From the NCBI GenBank assembly GCA_012735465.1, contig JAAYHJ010000027.1, positions 1 to 50,681 of the forward strand: 50,681 nt of DNA. Reading direction: 5' to 3'. Source of the DNA: Clostridiaceae bacterium (GTDB lineage Bacteria; Bacillota; Clostridia; SK-Y3). The notes beneath the pieces were generated by a model. The model was not told where the DNA came from. It saw only the letters and a program-made list of their open reading frames with translations, and did no database searches. Made by a program: the position numbers and the translations under genes. Positions 44,312 to 50,681 of this stretch are shown here, piece by piece (position 1 is the stretch's first letter; every line of letters starts with the position of its first letter).

Positions 44312-44647
44312 TTATATTTCTTCTAGTGCACCCTGCATGTCGCTGAAAACAGGCACAATTTTATGTACTCCTGATATGGTAATAATCCTGTTAACCTGGG
44401 GGTTTGGATTCACTATAAGCATCTTTCCATTCCTTTTTTGTATATTCTTATACCTTCCTATAATGACCCCTACCCCTGAACTATCCATAAAGGTAAGCTT
44501 AGTAAAGTCCAAAATCAAATTTTTGTACTGTTTTCTATTTATCTCCTTATCTATTTTGTCTTTAATTTCAACAGAAGTATGATGATCCAGTTCCCCTTCA
44601 ATCTCTGCAATTAAAGTCTTATTTCTGGTTTTAAAACTGACCTGCAA
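44312..44647 (-). CDS. spoIIAA: Anti-anti-sigma-F factor
   Basis: STAS-domain protein of 111 aa that frees sigma F by binding SpoIIAB when unphosphorylated. The phospho-acceptor is S57 in [14 protein letters not shown], matching S58 of Bacillus. The start is TTG at 44647, supported by GGGAGGG 6 nt upstream. It is the first gene of the spoIIA operon, behind a sigma-H-type promoter. Confidence 0.96.
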   Translation of the reverse strand: MQVSFKTRNKTLIAEIEGELDHHTSVEIKDKIDKEINRKQYKNLILDFTKLTFMDSSGVGVIIGRYKNIQKRNGKMLIVNPNPQVNRIITISGVHKIVPVFSDMQGALEEI

Positions 44648-44708
44648 TTATAACCCTCCCATCTTTTAAAATACCGTGGTAAATTATTGAAATTCAAATA
44701 TACTAATC

Positions 44709-44737
44709 ATATTCTACATTAAATTGGAATCTCCTTC
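44709..44737 (-). promoter_or_regulatory. Sigma-H-type promoter of the spoIIA operon
   Basis: On the minus strand a -35 AGGAGATT (44728-44735) is followed by a spacer of about 13 bp and a -10 GAATAT (44709-44714). This fits the sigma-H pattern (AGGAWWT ... GAAT) known for spoIIA in Bacillus. It lies about 60 bp upstream of the spoIIAA start. Confidence 0.65.
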
Positions 44738-44834
44738 CATAAAAAAAGTCTTGTTTTGTAAAATCCTATTTTATTTGCGACAAAAAACAAGAACATACAT
44801 CATTTTTTTCTACAAAAAACTCTTACTTTGCGTC

Positions 44835-44877
44835 AAAAAAACCTGAACGCTACTCTAACTAGATATAGCACTCAGGT
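44835..44877 (-). terminator. Terminator of the folC-TPR transcript
   Basis: ACCTGA/TCAGGT (44841-44846 with 44872-44877) with partial inner pairing is followed by six or seven T on the minus strand, 24 nt after the stop of the TPR gene. Confidence 0.82.
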
Positions 44878-44900
44878 CCTGTTGTTTGACGCCAGATAAA

Positions 44901-45995
44901 TTACTGACTTTGCTGTATTTCATTAATTCTGTTTTTTGCATGCCATACATACTCGCCGTTAGGGAATAAGTTTATAAGTTGGTTATAATAATTTACAGCA
45001 CGGGCATTATCTCCCATAAATTGATTACACCGCCCTGCATAATATAAAGCATATTGATATTGCCTGTTTTTTATATCATACTTAAATAATTCCTCAAAGG
45101 CTGCCAACGCTTCAGAATATTTTCCTGCCTGGTACAGACTGTACCCTTTATTGTAAGTCGCGGTAACAACTGATGGTATAATCTTTTCATACAAAGCCTG
45201 GAACTTTTCATTTTCAACTCCCTGGAATGAAAAATCCTTTAAAGCAAGCAATAGGCTGGCAGCTTTTTCCTGTTGGTTGCTTTCTGCAAGCCGCTCTACC
45301 TCCAAAAGTATCTTCACATTTTCCAGATACTCATCCTTTATTTCCTTATCATCCAATTGCTTTTTCATGCTTTCAATTGTATCATTTGCCTTTTCCAATT
45401 CCAACTGATACTGCTCTATTTTTTCTTGATTGTTCTGAATGGTATTTTGTAAGCTTAAAATCTCATCCTGCGTGCTTTTTTTAATTTCATTCAGGGAATG
45501 AATGAAGAAAAAAGAAGATATCAATACTCCTACAATAAAAATAGCCAAGGCTTTTAAGTAAACATTTTTCACACCCTTTATTGAAAAGAGAGGCCTGGAG
45601 GCTACTGGGGTAACATGTTCCTTAAAACCTTTACTTTTTTTATTATCCTTCGGCTGACCAATCTCTTCAAGATACCTGTGGGCAAGAACGATTACATCGT
45701 CACTCGTAACAACCTCTCTTAACAGCTCTTGTGCCTGCTCGGTTTGTCCCCGCAATATATAACATAAACTCAGCAATACCTTTGCATTTAAAAATCCAGG
45801 ATGGAGAGAAATTGCCTTTTTTAATCCTATGGCTGCTATATCATCACTTTTCATCTGTAGGTCTATAACCGCTTGATTATACAATCTTAATGCGTTTTTC
45901 AATCTTTCCGGATCCATATTATAATTGGAAGCCTGAAAGAAATCCTGTTCTTCTATAATTTTAAACCTGTTGAATTCTTTCCAAACATCCAGCAT
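44901..45995 (-). CDS. Membrane-anchored TPR protein
   Basis: 364-aa protein. An N-terminal cytosolic TPR-like part (about 20-115; LHPGFLNAKVLLSLCYILRG) is followed by one transmembrane helix (about 147-167), a long coiled coil (about 172-225), and a C-terminal block of TPR repeats (about 255-360; YNKGYSLYQAGKYSEALAAFEELF and YYAGRCNQFMGDNARAVNYY are two clear units, quoted separately). TPR arrays hold protein complexes together; the extracytoplasmic array resembles YbgF-like adaptors. No enzyme domain is visible. Start: the ATG at 45995 is 7 nt after AGGTGAG; a GTG 12 nt upstream lies inside that site. It follows folC in the same direction. Confidence 0.8.
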   Translation of the reverse strand: MLDVWKEFNRFKIIEEQDFFQASNYNMDPERLKNALRLYNQAVIDLQMKSDDIAAIGLKKAISLHPGFLNAKVLLSLCYILRGQTEQAQELLREVVTSDDVIVLAHRYLEEIGQPKDNKKSKGFKEHVTPVASRPLFSIKGVKNVYLKALAIFIVGVLISSFFFIHSLNEIKKSTQDEILSLQNTIQNNQEKIEQYQLELEKANDTIESMKKQLDDKEIKDEYLENVKILLEVERLAESNQQEKAASLLLALKDFSFQGVENEKFQALYEKIIPSVVTATYNKGYSLYQAGKYSEALAAFEELFKYDIKNRQYQYALYYAGRCNQFMGDNARAVNYYNQLINLFPNGEYVWHAKNRINEIQQSQ

Positions 45996-46059
45996 AAAAA
46001 AACTCACCTCTCAGTCGGTAATAGTATTAATATTCAACAGTGAACAGAATATTCCTTCT

Positions 46060-47352
46060 TTATTTACTGACTTCAGTAAAAATTTTTCTTACAGCCCCAA
46101 TTAAATATAAGGATCCAAAGCAGCAGACAACATCATCTTCTTTAGTTAACTCCAATCCTGCTTTTACGGCTTCGTGAAAATCCTCTTTAATTATAACCCT
46201 ATTGCAGTACTTTTTTGCAATGTTCCCGATTTCCTCCGCTTTTGCCGCCCGCTCACTTAACGGGCAGGTAGCAATAAACAGGCTTGCTTTAGGAGCTATT
46301 TTTTTAATGCATTTACTGTATTCCTTATCCCTTAACATACCTGCAATCAACGTGATATTCTTACCTGGAAAGTACTGGTCCAGGCATTCCTCCAGTACGT
46401 CCACACCCGATTCATTATGGGCACCGTCAATTACAAAAAGAGGTGACCTTCCTATAATTTCAAAGCGTCCGGGCCATCGTGCTGCTCTCAACCCTGCTTT
46501 AATATCTTTTTCAGATATGCGTATATTATATTTCTTTTTTATGAGTTCAATGGCAGTAATGGCAGTTGCTGCGTTTAAAACCTGATGCTTACCCAAAAGA
46601 TGTATCTTAAGCCCATAATGATTTTTAAAATTAAATATGGTTTCATCCGTTTCAGCAGAAATAATGTGGATATCTGAATAATCCACTTCAGTAACTTCCG
46701 CATTCCTTTCTTCTGCCACCCGCCTAATCACCTGCAATGCGTCAGGGTGCTGATTAGGATATACCACAACCAAACCTTTTTCTTTTATAATACCACTTTT
46801 TTCAAAGGCTATCTTTTCAATTGTATCCCCTAAAACATCCATATGGTCCATGCTAATGGAAGTAATTACAGAAACAAGGGATGTATCTATTACATTGGTA
46901 GCATCAAAACGTCCTCCCAGGCCTACTTCCAAAACCACATAGTCACACTTTTCTTCATAAAAATATTGAAAAGCTATAGCTGCTACAATTTCAAATTCGG
47001 TGGGGTGGGTATACCCCTTTTCCACCATCTTTTGTACAATTGAGCGCACATTGGTCGTTATATCCGCCAGCCGCTGTTGAGGGATATCCTCATCGTTAAT
47101 GCGGATGCGCTCCGTAAACCTCTCAATATAAGGTGATATAAAGGTACCCACCCGGTAGCCTGCCTGCTTTAAAATAGAAGCAATCATAGCAGTGGTAGAA
47201 CCTTTTCCGTTAGTTCCGGCTACATGAATATATCTAAGTTTTTTATGGGGATTATCCATATATTCGAGCAGATTTCTAATATTTTCCAAACCAAGCTTCG
47301 AGCCAAATTTCAATGTGCCGTGTATATAGGCAAGCGCTTGTTCGTAGTTCAT
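46060..47352 (-). CDS. folC: Folylpolyglutamate synthase / dihydrofolate synthase
   Basis: Mur-ligase-fold enzyme of 430 aa that adds glutamate to folates (and possibly to dihydropteroate). The P-loop is AGTNGKGST (K50), followed by TFISPYIERFTERIRI and SISMDHMDVLGDTIEKIAFEKSGI-type landmarks, and a C-terminal DGAHN motif (VIDGAHNESG). Length and order are normal. The start ATG has GAGGG at about 6 nt. It lies 22 nt after valS, and the pairing valS-folC is frequent in Firmicutes. Confidence 0.95.
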   Translation of the reverse strand: MNYEQALAYIHGTLKFGSKLGLENIRNLLEYMDNPHKKLRYIHVAGTNGKGSTTAMIASILKQAGYRVGTFISPYIERFTERIRINDEDIPQQRLADITTNVRSIVQKMVEKGYTHPTEFEIVAAIAFQYFYEEKCDYVVLEVGLGGRFDATNVIDTSLVSVITSISMDHMDVLGDTIEKIAFEKSGIIKEKGLVVVYPNQHPDALQVIRRVAEERNAEVTEVDYSDIHIISAETDETIFNFKNHYGLKIHLLGKHQVLNAATAITAIELIKKKYNIRISEKDIKAGLRAARWPGRFEIIGRSPLFVIDGAHNESGVDVLEECLDQYFPGKNITLIAGMLRDKEYSKCIKKIAPKASLFIATCPLSERAAKAEEIGNIAKKYCNRVIIKEDFHEAVKAGLELTKEDDVVCCFGSLYLIGAVRKIFTEVSK

Positions 47353-47374
47353 CCTATCCCTCGTTCCAAATTTT

Positions 47375-50005
47375 TTAGTTTCTATAGCTGTTTAACTGCT
47401 CAATAACCTTTGAAAGCATATCAGCATACTTCTTGCCCTTTTCTCTTTCTGCTTCTATAACATGGGCAGGAGCTTTGGAGATAAATCCCGGATTATTTAG
47501 CTTGTCATTAACCCTCTTGACTTCCATCTCCAGTTTTTGTTTTTCCTTTTCCAGCCTTTCAATTTCCTTTTCCCGATCCACCAGCTCATCCAAAGGAATA
47601 AATATTTCTGCTCCTTCCACTACCACCGTAACAGCATTCTGAGGTATTTCTATCTTATTATCGGATATAATCACCTCAGAAGCTGAGGCTAACCATTCAA
47701 AGAATATTTTACCCTTTTCAAAGGTTTCTATATCATCTGTCACCACATAAAGCTTTGCCTTCTTTGAAGGTGCTACATTCATTTCAGCCCGTATATTGCG
47801 AATATTCCTTATGGCCCCCATTATAAGCTCCATCTGTTTTTCTTCTTTATCAAATTTATATTCCTCATGATACTCAGGCCAGTTGGAAATCATAATGCTC
47901 TCGCCTTCATGGGGTAAATGCTGCCATATTTCTTCCGTAATAAAAGGCATGAACGGATGTAAAAGCTTTAAGGTATTGGAAAGAACATAGGTCAGCACAT
48001 ATTGGGCTTCCAGCCTGCTGTCGGATTGCTTGTCATACAGGCGTGGTTTCACCATTTCAATATACCAGTCGCAAAACTCGGTCCATATGAAATCATATAA
48101 CTTTTGCACCGCAATACCCAGCTCAAATTTTTCAAGATTTTCCGTAACTTCTTTTACAATGGTATTGTACCTGCTTATAATCCACCGGTCTTCCACTGTC
48201 AGCTTCTCCGTTGCCGGAAGCTTGTTTTCTTCTATTTCAAGATTCATGAGCACAAACCTCGAAGCATTCCAAATCTTATTGGCAAAATTCCTGCTGGCTT
48301 CCACCCTCTCCCAGTAAAAACGCATATCATTTCCCGGTGAATTTCCTGTTGCCAAAGTAAACCTCAGGGCATCCGCACCGTATTTTTCAATTACATCCAA
48401 AGGATCAATACCGTTTCCAAGGGATTTGCTCATCTTACGGCCTTGCGAATCCCTTACAATGCCATGGATGAACACATATTCAAAGGGGTGTTTTCCCGTA
48501 TGTTCCATGGCGGAAAAAATCATCCTTGCCACCCAGAAAAAGATAATGTCATATCCCGTAACCAAAACACTGGTTGGATAAAAGTATTTCAGGTCTTCCG
48601 TCTGTTCCGGCCATCCAAGGGTAGAAAAGGGCCATAGGGCTGAACTAAACCAGGTATCCAGCACATCCGGGTCCTGGGTAACCTTTCCTCCGCATTTTGT
48701 ACATTCGGTTATATCTTCCTTTGAAACAATTACCTCACCACATTCATCACAATAGAAGGCCGGGATACGGTGCCCCCACCATAATTGCCTGGATATGCAC
48801 CAATCATGTACATTTTCCATCCAATTCAAATAAATCTTGCTAAACCTATCAGGCACAAACTTTATGGTACCATCCTTAACTACCCTTATTGCAGCTTCTG
48901 CCAGCGGCTTCATTTTTACAAACCATTGCTTTGATGTAATAGGTTCTACCGTTGTACCGCACCTATAACATTGCCCCACATTATGAGTATGATCCTCGGT
49001 CTTCACCAAGAGGCCCAGTGCCTCTAAATCTTCAACAATTTTCTTTCTGGCTTCGTACCTGTCCATCCCTTCATACTGGCCGCCATTATGATTAATGGTA
49101 GCATCATCGTTCATCACCTTTATCTGGGGCAGATTGTGACGTATTCCTACTTCAAAGTCATTTGGGTCATGGGCAGGCGTAATCTTTACCGCACCGGTTC
49201 CAAAATCTTTATCCACGTATTCATCGGCAATAACAGGTATTTCCCTGTTTAATAAAGGTAAAATAAGGGTCTTGCCCACCAGGTGCCTATAGCGCTCATC
49301 TTCCGGATGTACGGCAACTGCCGTATCTCCCAGCATTGTTTCCGGCCGCGTTGTTGCTATGGTTATAAACTCATCACTGTCTTTTACATAATACTTGATA
49401 TACCAGAAATGGCCGGCTTTTTCTTTGTATTCCACTTCTGCATCCGAAAGGGCTGTAGTGCATTTAGGGCACCAGTTAATAATCCTGTTTCCCCTGTAAA
49501 TCAATCCTTTGTTGTACAGGTTAACAAAGACTTCTCTCACCGCTCTGGAGCATCCTTCATCCATGGTAAAGCGTTCCCTGGACCAGTCACAGGAACTGCC
49601 TAATTTTTTTAGCTGATTTATAATTCGGTTTCCATAGGTATGTTTCCATTCCCATACCCGCTCTAAAAATTTTTCCCTGCCTAAATCATGGCGGGTAATG
49701 CCTTCTTCCTTCCTGAGCATTTCTTCTACCTTTATCTGGGTCGCTATACCGGCATGGTCCGTACCCGGCAGCCATAAGGTGCTATAACCCTGCATCCTTT
49801 TCCAGCGGATTAATATATCCTGCAGTGTTTCATCCAATGCATGTCCCATATGAAGCTGCCCCGTTACATTTGGAGGCGGAATTACAATTGTGAACGGTTC
49901 TTTATTTTCATCCACATCCGCACGAAAATAACCCTTTTCCATCCATTGATTATATAATCTTTCCTCAACTTTTTTGGGATCATATGTCTTGTCAATGTTT
50001 TTCAC
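47375..50005 (-). CDS. valS: Valyl-tRNA synthetase
   Basis: Class I aminoacyl-tRNA synthetase of 876 aa that charges tRNA-Val with editing of threonine. The HIGH motif is HMGH (52-55) in [15 protein letters not shown]. The CP1 editing domain is about 190-340 ([17 protein letters not shown]). Zinc-type cysteines lie in CPKC and [17 protein letters not shown] is at 524-528, an anticodon-binding helical domain follows, and a C-terminal coiled coil ends the protein. The start is GTG at 50005, 7 nt after AGGAGG, which overlaps the stop of the preceding small gene. It is regulated by the upstream T-box. Confidence 0.97.
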   Translation of the reverse strand: MKNIDKTYDPKKVEERLYNQWMEKGYFRADVDENKEPFTIVIPPPNVTGQLHMGHALDETLQDILIRWKRMQGYSTLWLPGTDHAGIATQIKVEEMLRKEEGITRHDLGREKFLERVWEWKHTYGNRIINQLKKLGSSCDWSRERFTMDEGCSRAVREVFVNLYNKGLIYRGNRIINWCPKCTTALSDAEVEYKEKAGHFWYIKYYVKDSDEFITIATTRPETMLGDTAVAVHPEDERYRHLVGKTLILPLLNREIPVIADEYVDKDFGTGAVKITPAHDPNDFEVGIRHNLPQIKVMNDDATINHNGGQYEGMDRYEARKKIVEDLEALGLLVKTEDHTHNVGQCYRCGTTVEPITSKQWFVKMKPLAEAAIRVVKDGTIKFVPDRFSKIYLNWMENVHDWCISRQLWWGHRIPAFYCDECGEVIVSKEDITECTKCGGKVTQDPDVLDTWFSSALWPFSTLGWPEQTEDLKYFYPTSVLVTGYDIIFFWVARMIFSAMEHTGKHPFEYVFIHGIVRDSQGRKMSKSLGNGIDPLDVIEKYGADALRFTLATGNSPGNDMRFYWERVEASRNFANKIWNASRFVLMNLEIEENKLPATEKLTVEDRWIISRYNTIVKEVTENLEKFELGIAVQKLYDFIWTEFCDWYIEMVKPRLYDKQSDSRLEAQYVLTYVLSNTLKLLHPFMPFITEEIWQHLPHEGESIMISNWPEYHEEYKFDKEEKQMELIMGAIRNIRNIRAEMNVAPSKKAKLYVVTDDIETFEKGKIFFEWLASASEVIISDNKIEIPQNAVTVVVEGAEIFIPLDELVDREKEIERLEKEKQKLEMEVKRVNDKLNNPGFISKAPAHVIEAEREKGKKYADMLSKVIEQLNSYRN

Positions 50006-50016
50006 TAATATACCTC

Positions 50017-50193
50017 CTATCTAATATAAAAAATCAGTATGGCTCCAATAATTACAATAATCAAACCGCCAATCTTCAATAAAGCCAACTGCTGCTCATC
50101 AGGCTCAGCACCTTTTATCCTTTTATACAATGCACCGCCCTTATAACCGACCAACACCCCCAATGCCAGAAACACATAAGCAAGCATCTCCAT
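50017..50193 (-). CDS. Small two-helix membrane protein in the valS operon
   Basis: About 58 aa, with two hydrophobic helices ([20 protein letters not shown] and [18 protein letters not shown]) joined by a charged loop [11 protein letters not shown]. There is no recognised family. Several in-frame starts exist: an ATG at 50205 directly abuts GGAGG, while the ATG at 50193 has 12-nt spacing and is preferred, weakly. It lies between the T-box and valS, its stop overlapping the valS ribosome site, so it is expressed with valS. Confidence 0.7.
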   Translation of the reverse strand: MEMLAYVFLALGVLVGYKGGALYKRIKGAEPDEQQLALLKIGGLIIVIIGAILIFYIR

Positions 50194-50244
50194 AATTACA
50201 TCCATCCTCCACTGGCCACGTTCTTCCTTTATTACATATAATAA

Positions 50245-50490
50245 CCCTCGTCCTTATGAAGGACGAGGGTTTATCCCGCGGTACCACCTTATTTTTCATG
50301 CTGCCATTTACAGCATGAACTCTCTTTGGCGTTAACGGTGCCACCGTCACAACTTACTCTTTCTTTCGGCTGTGCGACTCCAGAGCTACCTTCAGTACCA
50401 CTTTTTCTGAAGAACCTTTCAGCCCACGGGTTCTTCTCTCTTTAGAACAGTTAGTACCTACTCCTCTCTTTCATCGTCTTTAAAAACATT
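50245..50490 (-). promoter_or_regulatory. T-box leader (valine-type) of the valS operon
   Basis: tRNA-sensing riboswitch. The T-box core AAGGTGGTACCGCGG is at 50276-50290, with TGG (for ACCA of uncharged tRNA) in the bulge. The terminator stem CCCTCGTCCT/AGGACGAGGG (50245-50269) competes with the antiterminator. Stem I lies upstream, with a likely specifier codon GTC (valine) at 50376-50378. Low charged tRNA-Val would permit read-through into the small membrane gene, valS and folC. Confidence 0.93.
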
Positions 50491-50499
50491 TTTAAACAT

Positions 50500-50528
50500 A
50501 GTATAAAGTAGCAACGGGGTTTCGTCAA
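50500..50528 (-). promoter_or_regulatory. Promoter of the T-box/valS operon
   Basis: -35 TTGACG (50523-50528), 17-bp spacer and -10 TATACT (50500-50505) on the minus strand, placing the start a few bases upstream of T-box stem I. The remaining 50529-50681 is AT-rich with no gene seen. Confidence 0.8.
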
Positions 50529-50681
50529 GTGGTCATTCATATTTTTATTTTAATTAATATTGCTTTTCATTATCAATTGAGAATCAATATCTGTAAATTA
50601 TTTTTGTCATAGTGTAAAATAATTGTAGGACATTTTAAGGATAAAAAAACAAGAGATCCTCACTTTTTGATACAATAGAAT

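Noticed and set aside
50562-50592. Fur-box-like stretch (ATTATCAATTGAGAATCAAT) near the right end
   Set aside because: Only a loose match to the Fur 7-1-7 pattern, in AT-rich DNA, with no iron gene visible in the window to regulate.

Overview
This 50.7 kb window comes from a low-GC, endospore-forming Firmicute, most likely a saccharolytic anaerobe of class Clostridia. The basis is the spoIIA-sigF and spoVA sporulation genes, AddAB, a T-box valS leader, strong AGGAGG-type ribosome sites, anaerobe enzymes (rubrerythrin, hybrid-cluster protein, iron alcohol dehydrogenase) and two large secreted GH43/LamG polysaccharidases. Genus is not resolvable from the window alone. Almost everything is on the minus strand; only rubrerythrin, bioY, hcp and arginase are on the plus strand.

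Layout: 0.2-6.7 kb holds an iron alcohol dehydrogenase and a 1.7k-residue LamG/GH43 enzyme with an internal tandem duplication. 6.9-9.7 kb holds an OmpR-type response regulator/histidine kinase pair and a DUF4342 membrane protein. 9.8-17.3 kb is a mixed metabolic region: rubrerythrin, a Gfo/Idh oxidoreductase, a membrane-anchored 3D-domain protein, a UbiA prenyltransferase, BioY behind a BirA-type operator, a TipAS-type MerR regulator with a 19-bp-spacer promoter, and hydroxylamine reductase. 17.4-20.1 kb is a second LamG/GH43 enzyme that shares an accessory domain with the first. 20.3-29.7 kb is an addB-addA-recD2 recombination operon. 29.8-34.6 kb has arginase (with an attenuator-like leader) converging on a four-gene operon: a 70-aa protein, an ATP-grasp ligase, a MurE-like Mur ligase with altered specificity motifs, and an aspartate/glutamate racemase. 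34.9-36.95 kb is an ARE-type ABC-F gene behind a leader of about 375 nt that can form mutually exclusive structures. 37.0-37.5 kb is a five-tRNA operon (Gly-Arg-His-Gln-Lys). 37.7-40.1 kb is a zinc-finger Clp ATPase. 40.2-44.7 kb is spoIIAA-spoIIAB-sigF, a 52-aa membrane protein found here by hand, then spoVAC-AD-AEB-AEA. 44.9-50.5 kb is a TPR protein, folC, valS and a small membrane protein under a T-box.

The two candidates I consider most worth pursuing are the ABC-F leader and the operon ending at 30.84 kb. In the leader, a 14-nt long-range pairing competes with a terminator-like hairpin that also sequesters the ribosome-binding site. The operon (Mur ligase + ATP-grasp + racemase + small protein) looks like a peptide-ligation system using a D-amino acid. 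Smaller novelties are the 52-aa gene between sigF and spoVAC, a spoVAEA stop codon lying inside the loop of a GGGGACAG-type hairpin, and degenerate half-propellers in the duplicated GH43 enzyme. Start codons were chosen by hand from Shine-Dalgarno spacing, and several differ from the longest open frame.
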